A stretch of 64,000 nt of DNA, from contig NZ_KB906253.1 of NCBI RefSeq assembly GCF_000381265.1, positions 372,001 through 436,000 on the forward strand, in the 5' to 3' direction. This document shows, in pieces, positions 43,364 through 52,199 of the stretch. The stretch comes from Curvibacter lanceolatus ATCC 14669. Its GTDB lineage: Bacteria; Pseudomonadota; Gammaproteobacteria; Burkholderiales; Burkholderiaceae_C. The position numbers and the translations under genes were made by a program. The notes beneath the pieces are model-generated. The model was not told the origin of the DNA, made no database searches, and saw only the letters and a program-made list of their open reading frames with translations. The stretch's first letter is position 1. Every line of letters begins with the position of its first letter.

Positions 43364-45058
43364 TCAGGCGGCCAGCCAAACGTGGGCCAGGTTGCCGGCC
43401 ACACCCAGCGCACCCACGGTGTGCTGGTGCACGCGCGGGCTGGCCACGGTCAGGTTGTCGGGCGCCACCAGGGTGATGTCGGGCAGGTCACGCACGATGG
43501 CTTTCTGGATGGCTATCCACAAGGCCTGGCGTTTGGCCAGGTTGGTTTCGACGGCGGCGGCCTCCAGCCACTGGTCGACCTCGGGGTTGGCGTAGCCCGA
43601 GCCGTTGGAGAAGGGCAGGCCGCGCTTGAAGTTCTTCGACCAGTACAGGCGCTGGATGCCCACCGTGGGGTCGAAGGTGTTGCTCATGCCGCCAAAGTTG
43701 AAGTCGAAGTCGCGGTCGGTGTAGATGCGCTTGATGTAGGTGCTGAAGTCGCTGCTGCGCAGGCTCACCTCCACCCCCACCTTGCCCAGCGCCTGCTTGA
43801 TGTACTCGCTGGTGCGCAGGCCGCCCTCGTGCGGCATGGGGTCGTGGGTGAGGCGCACCCGCGCGCCATCGGCCCCGCGCGGGTAGCCCGCCTGGTCCAG
43901 CAGGCGGCCCGCGCGTTCGGGGTCGTACACCGGCACAGCCAGGTCGGCGTGGAAGAAGCGCTTCAGGCCCGGCGCCACCGGCCCCGGGGGCGAGCTGGCC
44001 AGGCCGTACCAGGCTGTCTTCACGATGGTCTGGCGGTTCAGCGCGTGGGCAAAGGCCTGGCGCACCCGCACATCCTTGAAGAAGGGGCGCTCCAGGTTGA
44101 ACTCGAGCCGGAACACCGAGTTCACGTACTGGTAGCCCTCGCTGCTGAAGCTCAGTTTGCCCGCAGCGCGCAGGCGGCCCACATCGGCCAGCGACACCGG
44201 CGTGTTGGGCGCCAGGTGCACCTCGCCGGCCTCCAGTGCGGCGCTGCGCGCGGCGGCATCCGGGATGAAGCGGATCACCAGCCGGTCCAGGTAGGGGCGG
44301 GGCTTGTCCCAATAGTCGGGGTTGCGTTCCAGCACCAGGTGGCTGCCGCGCACCCATTCCTTGAAGCGGTAGGGGCCTGTGCCGATGGGGGCGTTGTTCA
44401 CCGGGTTGGATTCGGCGCGCCCGCTGCTGTACAGGTGCTTGGGCACGATGGGTGATTCGGAGGCCGCCAGCGCATTCAGCAGGTAGGGCACGGGCGCCGA
44501 CAGGCGCAGCTCCACCGTCAGCGGGTCGGGCGTGCGCACCTCGCTGAGGTTGGCAAAGGTGGCGCGACCACGCGGGTGCACCTCTTTGAGCAGGTTCAGC
44601 GAATGCGCCACATCGGCCGAGGTGAAGGGCTGGCCGTCGTGCCACAGCACCTTGGGCCGCAGCTTGAACACATAGCGCAGGCCATCGGGCGACACCTGCC
44701 ACGACAGCGCGAGTTGCGGCTGGGGGTTCAGATCAAAGTCGTAGTCCAGCAGCCCTTCGGTGAGCTTGGCGCTCACGAAGTAGCTGTTGTTGGCGGTGTG
44801 GGCGATGGTGGTCAGCACCGGTGGCTCGGGGTAGATGGCGAGTACCAGGGTGCCGCCGCGTTGGGGCGTGGCGGTGTTGGGCGTGGCGGTGTGGGGGGTG
44901 GTCGCTGCGCGGGCCGGGGCCCAGGGCAGCAGGGCGCCGAGACCGGCGGCGCTGGTCTGGGCCAGCAGCCGGCGGCGCGACAAGCCGGCGTCGGCGGCGT
45001 GGGGCTCAGGCGCGGCGCTGCCGCCGGAGGCGGTCCAGGGGGCGTGGAAAGGGTTCAT
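43364..45058 (-). CDS. Peptide/nickel-type ABC substrate-binding protein (SBP_bac_5), Tat signal
   Basis: A 564-residue extracytoplasmic binding protein. The N-terminus has a twin-arginine motif SRRRLLAQ before a hydrophobic stretch, pointing to Tat export. Family features are LTEGLLDYDFDLNPQPQLAL, WHDGQPFTSADV and PIGTGPYRFKEW. A low-complexity TATPNTATP stretch follows the signal. No permease or ATPase is nearby. It sits between the amidase and DszB-like genes, so it probably delivers the organosulfur substrate. Confidence 0.85.
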   Translation of the reverse strand: MNPFHAPWTASGGSAAPEPHAADAGLSRRRLLAQTSAAGLGALLPWAPARAATTPHTATPNTATPQRGGTLVLAIYPEPPVLTTIAHTANNSYFVSAKLTEGLLDYDFDLNPQPQLALSWQVSPDGLRYVFKLRPKVLWHDGQPFTSADVAHSLNLLKEVHPRGRATFANLSEVRTPDPLTVELRLSAPVPYLLNALAASESPIVPKHLYSSGRAESNPVNNAPIGTGPYRFKEWVRGSHLVLERNPDYWDKPRPYLDRLVIRFIPDAAARSAALEAGEVHLAPNTPVSLADVGRLRAAGKLSFSSEGYQYVNSVFRLEFNLERPFFKDVRVRQAFAHALNRQTIVKTAWYGLASSPPGPVAPGLKRFFHADLAVPVYDPERAGRLLDQAGYPRGADGARVRLTHDPMPHEGGLRTSEYIKQALGKVGVEVSLRSSDFSTYIKRIYTDRDFDFNFGGMSNTFDPTVGIQRLYWSKNFKRGLPFSNGSGYANPEVDQWLEAAAVETNLAKRQALWIAIQKAIVRDLPDITLVAPDNLTVASPRVHQHTVGALGVAGNLAHVWLAA

Positions 45059-45069
45059 GGTGCGCTCCC

Positions 45070-46605
45070 TCAGTCGGTGCTCTGCCAGCCTGGGGGCACG
45101 ATGAAGCCAGGCTGTTGGGCCTCCAGCAACTCGGCAAAGCGGATCGGCGTGAGGTCTTCCAGGAAGGGCCCCACGGCCTGGCCGCCAATCGGCAGGCCAC
45201 TCTCGTCCAGTCCCAGCGGAAAGCTGGTGGCCGGCAGACCGGGCAGCACCGGCAGACCAGCCCAGGTGAACAGGTCCAGAAAGCGCACCGGGCGCACACC
45301 CTCGGCAAAGGCCACAGGGTAGTGGCGCTCGTCCTTGGGCTCTTGCTGGTTGTGCTCGAAGGCGGGCAGGGGGGCGACCGGGCTCAGCACCAGGTCAAAC
45401 TGTTCAAACAAGGCCTCCCATTGGGCGCGCAATTGCAGGCGCGCTTCGTTCAGGCGCAGCCAGTCGCGGTGGCTCAGCGAGAAGGAGCGCAGCCAGGCTG
45501 TGTCCGCGTCGGTGTTGGCGCTGTGGTCGTCGGGTTGCAAGGCCGCCAGGCGTTGCTGGGCCCCAGCGCTGAGGGTGGGTGGGTCAGCCAGTGACGAGCC
45601 CAGCAGGCTGCGGTACAGCGTGTGCGAGGCCACCAGATCGGGCAGCAGGCCCGGTGCCAGCTCGCTCACGCGGGTGACCTGGCCGCCACCGGCCTGCACG
45701 GCCTGCGCCAGGCGCTGGCTCACCAGTTGTTCGGACAGGCTTTGGCTGGTGCCCGGCCAATGGTCGATCAGCAGCAGGCGGAAATCGCTCAGGCGGTTGT
45801 GCCGTGGGGCGGGCAGGGTGGCGCGCCAGGTCTTGTTCTGCCGCGGGTCGCGGTTGAGCAGCAGGGGCAGGGCCAGGGCCAGGTCGGCGGCGCTGCGCGC
45901 CAGCGGGCCGGCCACGGCCAGATCGCGCTCGCCTTGGCGGCCTGCGGGCAGGCCGGTGCCCAGCAGGCTGATCAGGCCCTGGCTGGTCTTGTGCCCGTAG
46001 ACCCCCGTGAAATGGGCCGGGATGCGGATCGATCCGCCGATGTCGGTGCCCAGCTCCAACGCCACAAAGCCGGCCGCCAGCGCCGCCGCCGAGCCGCCGG
46101 ACGAACCGCCCGGCGTGCGCGCCGGGTCCCAGGGGTTGCGGCTCAGGCCATAGACCGCGTTGTAGCTTTGCAGATCGGCCAGTGCCAGGGGCACATTGCT
46201 CTTGCCCAGCACGATGGCGCCCGCCTCGCGCAGGCCGGCCACGGCGGCACTGTCTTGCGCGGCCAGGTTGCCGGTCTGGGCTGGGCTGCCCACCGTGGTG
46301 GGCAGGCCGGCGACATCAAAGTTCTCCTTCACGCTGACCGGCACGCCCAGCAAGGGGCGGCGCTCGCCGCGGGCCAGTGCAGCATCGGCGGCCCGGGCGT
46401 CGGCCCGGGCGCGCTCCAGGTCCAGCACCACCAGGGCGTTGATGGCGGGGTTCAGGCGCTCGATGCGGTCGATGCTGTGCTCCAGCAGCTCGCTGGCGCT
46501 GACCTGGCCTTCGGCCAGGGCGCGCGCCTGCTCGGTGGCCGAGGCATGGCTCAGGCGCTTCAGCAAGGCGGTCTTGAGGTGTTGGGTGTCGGCGGGTGCG
46601 TTCAT
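45070..46605 (-). CDS. Amidase (amidase-signature family)
   Basis: A 511-residue amidase. The Ser-cisSer-Lys triad is intact: Lys in GVPVSVKENFD, the first Ser in GGSSGGSAA, and the nucleophile Ser in GTDIGGSIRIP. It hydrolyses a carboxamide in the cytoplasm. It is 11 bp upstream of the second SBP gene and 55 bp downstream of the first, within the LLM/DszB operon. It could remove an amide from a taurine-, thio- or sulfonamide-like substrate; this is inferred from context. Confidence 0.88.
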   Translation of the reverse strand: MNAPADTQHLKTALLKRLSHASATEQARALAEGQVSASELLEHSIDRIERLNPAINALVVLDLERARADARAADAALARGERRPLLGVPVSVKENFDVAGLPTTVGSPAQTGNLAAQDSAAVAGLREAGAIVLGKSNVPLALADLQSYNAVYGLSRNPWDPARTPGGSSGGSAAALAAGFVALELGTDIGGSIRIPAHFTGVYGHKTSQGLISLLGTGLPAGRQGERDLAVAGPLARSAADLALALPLLLNRDPRQNKTWRATLPAPRHNRLSDFRLLLIDHWPGTSQSLSEQLVSQRLAQAVQAGGGQVTRVSELAPGLLPDLVASHTLYRSLLGSSLADPPTLSAGAQQRLAALQPDDHSANTDADTAWLRSFSLSHRDWLRLNEARLQLRAQWEALFEQFDLVLSPVAPLPAFEHNQQEPKDERHYPVAFAEGVRPVRFLDLFTWAGLPVLPGLPATSFPLGLDESGLPIGGQAVGPFLEDLTPIRFAELLEAQQPGFIVPPGWQSTD

Positions 46606-46660
46606 GGGCGGCTCGCTTTCGGTGAATCTCGGGTGGGATGGCGTTGCGGGCAGGGGCGGC

Positions 46661-48274
46661 TTACTTGCCGCCTTCCACCCAGGCGTCGGACCAGTCGCCC
46701 GCGTGCAGGTCGATGCTGTTGAAGAAGTTGTGCACGCGCTTGTTCAGGGCCGAGGGGCCGGGCACGGTGACCAGCGGGTACACCGGCAGCTCGCGACCCA
46801 CGATCTGCTGGATCTGCTTGAACTGGCCGGCGCGCTTGCCCTCGTCCACTTCCACCGCAGCCTGGCGGAACAGCTCATCCACCTGGGGGTTGTTGTAGTG
46901 GGCGGCGTTGATCCAGATCAGCGGGTTCTTGATGCCGTCGGACCAATAGATGCGCTGCACGCCGACGATGGGGTCGAACAGGCGGCCCAGGCCGTTGATG
47001 TTCAGGTCGAAGTCGCGGGCGGTGTAGACGCGCTTGAAGAAGCTGGCCATGTCGCCGTCCTGCAGCTCGGCCTTGATGCCCACACGCCCCAGCGCATTGC
47101 GCAGAAACTCCGAGCTGCGCTTGAAGTCGGCGCCCGGGATGTTGGTGATGCGCAGCGCAAAGCGCTGGCCATTGGCCTGGCGCGGGTAGCCGGCCTGGTC
47201 CAGCAACTGGTTGGCGCGGGCCACGTCGTAGCCGTACTGGAAGGTGCTGTCGTCGTAATAGCTCGACAACACGCTGGGCACGGGCGAGTTGACCACCTCG
47301 GCACGCTTGTAATACACCGTGGTGCGCAGCGCATTGCGGTCGATGGCGTGCGCAATCGCCTGGCGCACCTCGGGCTTGGCCAGGATCGGGTGCTCGACGT
47401 TGAACTCGAGGAAGGCGGCGTTGTTCAGAAAGCCGTCATAGCTGTCGTCCACCTGCACCTTGGGGTTCTGGGCCAGGCGGTCCAGGTCAGCCAGGTTGAT
47501 GTTGGTCGCCACGTCGATCTCGCCCGCCTCCAGCGCGGCCACGATGCCGGCGCGGTCGCCGATGAACTTGATCACGGCGCGGTCCAGATGGGGCTTGCCC
47601 GCTTGCCAGTAATGGGGGTTCTTCTTGAGCAGCAAGTGGCTGCCGCGCACCCACTCTGCAAACACAAAAGGCCCGGTGCCGATGGGCGCGCTCTGGTTCG
47701 GGCTGGTCAGAGGGTCGGCCTCGGTGTAGCGGTGGGCCGGCACGATCGGCAGCTCGGCCGACGACAGCGATTTCAGCAGGAACGGTGTGGGCTTGCTCAG
47801 CACCAGCACGGCGGTCAGCGGGTCGGGCGTGTCCACGCGCTCCAGGTTGGCCAGGGTGATGCGCCCGCGCGGGCCCTGCTTTTTTTGCGCCAGCAGCGAG
47901 AAGCGCACATCGGCCGCGGTGAAATCCTTGCCGTCATGCCACTTCACGCCGGGGCGCAGCTTGAAGGTGTAGCGCAGGCCATCGGGGCTCACGCTCCAAC
48001 TGGTGGCCAGCAGGGGCTGGGGCTTGAACTGGCTGTCGTAGCGCAGCAGGCCCTCGACGATCTTGGCGCTGATGTTGCGGATGCGGGTGTTGGTGTCGAG
48101 AAACGACACCAGCGACGGCGGCTCCAGGTCGGTGGCCAGGGTCAGGGTGCCGCCGCTTTGGGGTTTGGCCGTGCTGCCTTGGGCGCTGGCGCTCAGGCTG
48201 GCGCCCGCCAGGGGCAGGGCGGCCAGCAGCAGGGCGAGCAGGCGGCGGTTGAGTTGGGGCAGGCGCTGGGTCAT
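46661..48274 (-). CDS. Peptide/nickel-type ABC substrate-binding protein (SBP_bac_5), Sec signal
   Basis: A 537-residue binding protein paralogous to the one at 43364-45058. The signal peptide is MTQRLPQLNRRLLALLLAAL and on to SASA. It shares LVEGLL-type, WHDGKDFTAADV, PIGTGPFVFAEWVRGSHLLL and late YWSDGIKNPL segments with its paralogue. ATG 48274 was chosen; the frame extends to 48394 without a signal. It is the second gene of the operon, after the LLM monooxygenase. Confidence 0.88.
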   Translation of the reverse strand: MTQRLPQLNRRLLALLLAALPLAGASLSASAQGSTAKPQSGGTLTLATDLEPPSLVSFLDTNTRIRNISAKIVEGLLRYDSQFKPQPLLATSWSVSPDGLRYTFKLRPGVKWHDGKDFTAADVRFSLLAQKKQGPRGRITLANLERVDTPDPLTAVLVLSKPTPFLLKSLSSAELPIVPAHRYTEADPLTSPNQSAPIGTGPFVFAEWVRGSHLLLKKNPHYWQAGKPHLDRAVIKFIGDRAGIVAALEAGEIDVATNINLADLDRLAQNPKVQVDDSYDGFLNNAAFLEFNVEHPILAKPEVRQAIAHAIDRNALRTTVYYKRAEVVNSPVPSVLSSYYDDSTFQYGYDVARANQLLDQAGYPRQANGQRFALRITNIPGADFKRSSEFLRNALGRVGIKAELQDGDMASFFKRVYTARDFDLNINGLGRLFDPIVGVQRIYWSDGIKNPLIWINAAHYNNPQVDELFRQAAVEVDEGKRAGQFKQIQQIVGRELPVYPLVTVPGPSALNKRVHNFFNSIDLHAGDWSDAWVEGGK

Positions 48275-48335
48275 GGTGGGTTCCAAGGTCGGTTTCACGT
48301 GGTGTGGGTGGGGTGTTTTTGGTGGGGCTGCACGT

Positions 48336-49523
48336 TCACAGGCGCAGGCCAGCCTGCTTGAGCAGGGGCAGGATGCGGTCGCCGAAGTACTCAAGATCGG
48401 GCTTGAAGTCGTAGAAGCTCAGTTGCAGCCCATCCACGCCGGCGCGGTGCAGCTGCACAAACTGCTCCACCACCTGCTCGGGCGTGCCCACCACTTCGAT
48501 GTTGCCGCCGATGGCGCGGCGGCTCGGTGGGTCGATGCCGACCCGGCCCTTCCAGGCGTGGGCATCGCTGGCCAGGCTGTTGAAGCCCTGGGGCGTGGTC
48601 GGGTCCTGGTGGGCCACGATGGCGTCGTAGTAGGCGCGTGTCTCGGCCTCGGTGTCGCGGCTGATCACCAGCGGGTTCAGCAGGGTGCGCACTTCGCGGC
48701 CCTGCTGGCGCGCGCGTGCCTTCAGGTCGGCGATGTGGGCGGGCAGGGCCTGCACGGCGCTCGCAAAGTCCGAGCCCGCCGGGCTGGTGATGAAGACGAT
48801 GTCGGAGTAGCGCGCTGCGTACTCAAAGCCCGCGACCGAGCCCGTGGCATTGACCAGCACCGGGCGCCCGTAGCGGGGCTTGGGGCTGGCAAAGGCGCCT
48901 TGCAGCTTCCAGCTCGATTCGCGGCCTTCGTAGCTGAAGTTCTCGGGGTCGCTCCACAGGCGCTGCACCACCTCGATGAACTCGGCCGTCAGGTCATAGC
49001 GATGGTCGTGCTCGATGCGCTCCCAGCCGAACATGCGGTGCTCCACCTCGCGGTGACCGGTGACCACGTTGATGCCCCAGCGTCCGCCCGAGATGTGGTC
49101 CAGGGTGGCACCCCACTTGGCCAGGTGCAGCGGGTGCAGCGGGCCGTACAGCACATGCAGGGTCGAGATCAGGATGATGCGCTGCGTCACCGAGGTCAGC
49201 GCCGCGGTGGTCATGAACGAGTCCAGCGCATTGCCGTCGAACACGCCGCCATAGCCGCCCTTGGGCAGCCACTGCGACAGCGCGAACACCAGGTCAAAGC
49301 CCAGTGACTCGGCTTTCAGCACCAGGTCGCGGTTGTAGTCGAAGCGCCAGTCGGTGCTGCGCGGCAGGGTCGAGGCGCTCCAGCCTCCGGCCTGGATGGG
49401 CAGGAACAGGCCCAGCAGAACGGGTTGCTTCAGGGCTTGCGACAAGGGGCTGTCCGGGAAATCGGTGGGGGCGGCAAAGCGGTCCAGGCCGACCAGGGCC
49501 CCGGCATGAGATGGCAGTGACAT
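48336..49523 (-). CDS. LLM-class FMNH2-dependent monooxygenase (SfnG/SsuD-like)
   Basis: A 395-residue luciferase-like flavin monooxygenase, first gene of the minus-strand operon. WRFDYNRDLVLKAESLGFDL, LHLAKWGATLDHISGGRWGI and NVVTGHREVEHRMFG are typical of dimethylsulfone/alkanesulfonate monooxygenases, and the C-terminal VVGTPEQVVEQF is the conserved final helix. It would oxidise a C-S bond with FMNH2 and O2, giving a sulfinate or sulfite. The DszB-like desulfinase further down the same operon could act on such a sulfinate. Confidence 0.86.
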   Translation of the reverse strand: MSLPSHAGALVGLDRFAAPTDFPDSPLSQALKQPVLLGLFLPIQAGGWSASTLPRSTDWRFDYNRDLVLKAESLGFDLVFALSQWLPKGGYGGVFDGNALDSFMTTAALTSVTQRIILISTLHVLYGPLHPLHLAKWGATLDHISGGRWGINVVTGHREVEHRMFGWERIEHDHRYDLTAEFIEVVQRLWSDPENFSYEGRESSWKLQGAFASPKPRYGRPVLVNATGSVAGFEYAARYSDIVFITSPAGSDFASAVQALPAHIADLKARARQQGREVRTLLNPLVISRDTEAETRAYYDAIVAHQDPTTPQGFNSLASDAHAWKGRVGIDPPSRRAIGGNIEVVGTPEQVVEQFVQLHRAGVDGLQLSFYDFKPDLEYFGDRILPLLKQAGLRL

Positions 49524-49600
49524 GGTGTTTGAAGCGTGCGCTCGCAGGTGAAGAATTCAGGTGCATTCAGGTGGCATGAGAGAGCGCATTCTGGGTCGCA

Positions 49601-49613
49601 GCATTTCAAATGC
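49601..49613. promoter_or_regulatory. Palindrome between the LLM operon and the aldo/keto reductase
   Basis: GCATTT-C-AAATGC is a perfect 6-1-6 dyad, 78 bp upstream of the LLM start. A wider GCGCATT (49584-49590) and AATGCGC (49609-49615) pair surrounds it. TTCTAGAA occurs at 49683-49690 on the aldo/keto reductase side. They are candidate operators in the 242-bp divergent gap. Confidence 0.4.
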
Positions 49614-49765
49614 GCTATGCCGATTTCGGATGTCGATCCTTGGAAATCGTTGCTGGGCGCGGCTTCCAAAGGGGCGTCTGGTTTCTAGAATGAAAAAGAG
49701 CCCCACCACGACGGGCTTGCGGTGCGTGACCGCCGCGCTTCTTTTCAAACCCGGAAACCCATCCC

Positions 49766-50788
49766 ATGACCTACCGTTACCTGGGCCGCAGCGGCCTGCG
49801 CGTGTCCCGCCTGAGCCTGGGCACCATGATGTTCGGCGGTGCCACCGACGAGCCCACCTCGCACCGCATCATTGCCAGTGCCCGCGAGCAGGGCGTCAAC
49901 TTCATCGACACGGCCGACGCCTACCAGAAGGGCCGCACCGAAGAGGTGGTGGGCCGCGCCCTGCAGGGCGACCGCGACCATTGGGTGCTGGCCACCAAGC
50001 TGTCCAACCCCATGGGGCCGGGGCCCAATGAGCGCGGCACTTCGCGCAAGTGGATCGTGCAGGCGGTGGAAGGCAGCCTGAAGCGCCTGGGCACCGACTA
50101 CATCGACCTGCTGTACCTGCACCGGGCCGACTTCGAGGCCCCCTTGGGGGAGGCTGTGCGCGCCCTGGGCGATCTGGTGCGGGCCGGCAAGCTGCGCTAC
50201 TTTGGCCTGGCCAACTTCCGGGGTTGGCGCATTGCCGAGGTGGCCCACCTGGCCGATGCCGAAGGCATTGACCGTCCGGTGGCCAGCCAGCCCCTGTACA
50301 ACCTGGTGGACCGCAGTGCCGAGGTGGAGCAGCTGCCCGCGGCCGCCCACTACGGGCTGGGCGTGGTCTCGTACAGCGCGCTGGCCCGCGGTGTGCTGAC
50401 GGCCAAGTACGACCCCGATGCCCCGCCCCCCGCCGGCTCGCGTGCAGCGCGCAGCGACAAGCGCCTGCTGGAAACCGAATGGCGCCCCGAGTCACTTCGC
50501 ATTGCGCGCCAACTGCGAGAGCATGCCGAGGCGCGCGGCATCACCCCGGCCGAGCTGGCCGTGGCCTGGGTGCTGAACAACCGCCTGGTCACCTCCTTCA
50601 TCGCCGGTCCACGCACCGAGGAACAATGGCAGGCCTACGTGAAGGCGCAGGATGTCGAGCTGACGCCTGAGGACGAGGCGCTGGTGAATCGCCTGGTGCC
50701 CGCAGGCCACAGCTCCACCCCGGGCTACACCGACCCAGGTCACCCGGTGGAGGGGCGCGTGCCCTTTGTGCTGCCGACAGCCGCCTGA
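49766..50788 (+). CDS. Aldo/keto reductase
   Basis: A 340-residue NADPH-dependent aldo/keto reductase of the YghZ/Tas type. The N-terminus MTYRYLGRSGLRVSRLSLGT, INFIDTADAY with the catalytic Asp/Tyr, ATKLSNPMGPGPNERGTSRK (catalytic Lys early in it) and YIDLLYLHRAD (with the catalytic His) are all present. It reduces aldehydes or ketones in the cytoplasm. Divergent from the LLM operon; it may detoxify or reduce a carbonyl released by monooxygenase desulfonation. Confidence 0.9.
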   Translation: MTYRYLGRSGLRVSRLSLGTMMFGGATDEPTSHRIIASAREQGVNFIDTADAYQKGRTEEVVGRALQGDRDHWVLATKLSNPMGPGPNERGTSRKWIVQAVEGSLKRLGTDYIDLLYLHRADFEAPLGEAVRALGDLVRAGKLRYFGLANFRGWRIAEVAHLADAEGIDRPVASQPLYNLVDRSAEVEQLPAAAHYGLGVVSYSALARGVLTAKYDPDAPPPAGSRAARSDKRLLETEWRPESLRIARQLREHAEARGITPAELAVAWVLNNRLVTSFIAGPRTEEQWQAYVKAQDVELTPEDEALVNRLVPAGHSSTPGYTDPGHPVEGRVPFVLPTAA

Positions 50789-50827
50789 GCCCTGAGCCCT
50801 ACGCGCAGGGCTGTGCTCGGGTAACGG

Positions 50828-51988
50828 TCAGCCCAGGCTCACCTGATTGCGGCCTGCCGCCTTGGCCTGGTACAGCGCCCGGTCGGCCCGGCCCACCACC
50901 GCGTCGCAGGAGGCATCACCCGCCTGAACCCGTGCCACCCCGATGGATACCGTGCAGGCGGGCGTGTCGGTGTCCGCTGGCAGGCCTTCCACCCGCGCCC
51001 GCAGCCGCTCGGCCATCCGCTGCGCCGACGCCAGATCGCTGATCGGCAGCAGGGCGACGAACTCTTCGCCGCCGTAGCGACCCACCCGGTCGAGCGGGCG
51101 CAGGCCTTGTTGCAGGGTGGCGGCCACCTTCACCAGGGTGCGGTCGCCGGCCTGGTGGCCGCGGCTGTCGTTGATGTGCTTGAAGTGGTCCAGGTCGAGC
51201 AGCAGCAGGGCATAGGCCTGACCTTCGTGCTGCCAGCGGGCATGCGCCTGCTCGGCCAGGCGCAGGATGGCCCGGCGGTTGAGGGCGCCGGTCAGCTCGT
51301 CGTGGCTGGCCAGGTGTTCAAACTCCTGCCGCACCCGCTCGCTGGCCATCAACTGGGCGCTTACCAGCACCAACAAAATGGAGAAACTGAAAGTGGCTAC
51401 AAACACCATGTGGATGACCGAGCCGGCGTCAAAGCGCTGTGTGTCGGGGGCGTCGATCCAGTAGGTGCTCAGGGCCCGGGTCACCAGCACCAGGGTCTGC
51501 CAGGCCATGGCCAGCAGCATCAGCCGGGCGGCAAAGCCACGGCCATGGCGGGCCAGCACCTGGGTGTGGGCGGCGCAGATGGCGGCCATGCCCAGGCCGA
51601 AGATCAGCATGCGCGGTCGGTAGTCGGGCCAGACCACAAAGAACACAGTCAAGCCCGCCAGGCACCCCAGCACCAGGGCCACCCAGGGCCACCAGCGCCA
51701 GGGTTGGCCCAGAAACTCACGCGTGCCGGCCAGCAGGGCCACGGTGCAGGCCATCAGCAGGCCGTTGCCTCCCAGGCCCACCAGCACCGCGGGTGCATGC
51801 CCCAGCAACGCATAGAAGCCGGTGGCACCAAGCGCCAGCAGCGGGGCCAAACCCCAATACCGAAGGCCCTTGATGTTGCTCGGGAAGTTGTGCCGGATGC
51901 CCAGCAGCACGGCGCCCATCACGGCGCCCATCACGGCGCATTGAAGAGCGGCCAGAAAATTGAAACTGCGCAGGTCCAGAGACGTCAT
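50828..51988 (-). CDS. Membrane-anchored diguanylate cyclase (GGDEF)
   Basis: A 386-residue protein with six to seven hydrophobic segments in the first 200 residues and a C-terminal GGDEF domain. The active-site motif is GGEEF at residues 306-310, and an RPLD inhibitory site lies five residues before it, so product feedback is expected. LDLDHFKHINDSRGHQAGD is the metal/GTP-binding part. It makes cyclic di-GMP from GTP. A tandem 12-bp repeat at 51911-51934 encodes the repeated AVMG near its N-terminus. Confidence 0.92.
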   Translation of the reverse strand: MTSLDLRSFNFLAALQCAVMGAVMGAVLLGIRHNFPSNIKGLRYWGLAPLLALGATGFYALLGHAPAVLVGLGGNGLLMACTVALLAGTREFLGQPWRWWPWVALVLGCLAGLTVFFVVWPDYRPRMLIFGLGMAAICAAHTQVLARHGRGFAARLMLLAMAWQTLVLVTRALSTYWIDAPDTQRFDAGSVIHMVFVATFSFSILLVLVSAQLMASERVRQEFEHLASHDELTGALNRRAILRLAEQAHARWQHEGQAYALLLLDLDHFKHINDSRGHQAGDRTLVKVAATLQQGLRPLDRVGRYGGEEFVALLPISDLASAQRMAERLRARVEGLPADTDTPACTVSIGVARVQAGDASCDAVVGRADRALYQAKAAGRNQVSLG

Positions 51989-52034
51989 CGGGCAGGTGGC
52001 CGGTGGTTCATGATTCGTGGCAGTTTAGCCGCCA

Positions 52035-52050
52035 GCACCTGGCCAGGTGC
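52035..52050. promoter_or_regulatory. 16-bp perfect palindrome upstream of the disrupted monooxygenase
   Basis: GCACCTGGCCAGGTGC is fully self-complementary. It lies in the gap between the divergent diguanylate cyclase and LLM monooxygenase genes. Pyrimidine-rich sequence follows but no clean T-tract, so an operator is more likely than a terminator. Confidence 0.4.
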
Positions 52051-52199
52051 TTCCCCTCTCTTTTTCAACGTTCCTTCTCTGAAATCCGTCTAAGTCGACG
52101 CAGCATGCGCCGATAGGATTTGCGCCAGCCAGCCGCCTTCAACGATTCCTTTGCCGAGCTGTACCTGGCGCCCTGAGCGCCCTTCCCGGAGACTGACCC

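Noticed and set aside
44861-44890. Short tandem repeat, about 15 bp units
   Set aside because: It encodes the TATP repeat after the Tat signal of a binding protein; only two units, so not a CRISPR or mobile repeat.
51911-51934. Tandem 12-bp repeat
   Set aside because: It is coding sequence for AVMG repeats in the diguanylate cyclase membrane part and has no sign of separate function.
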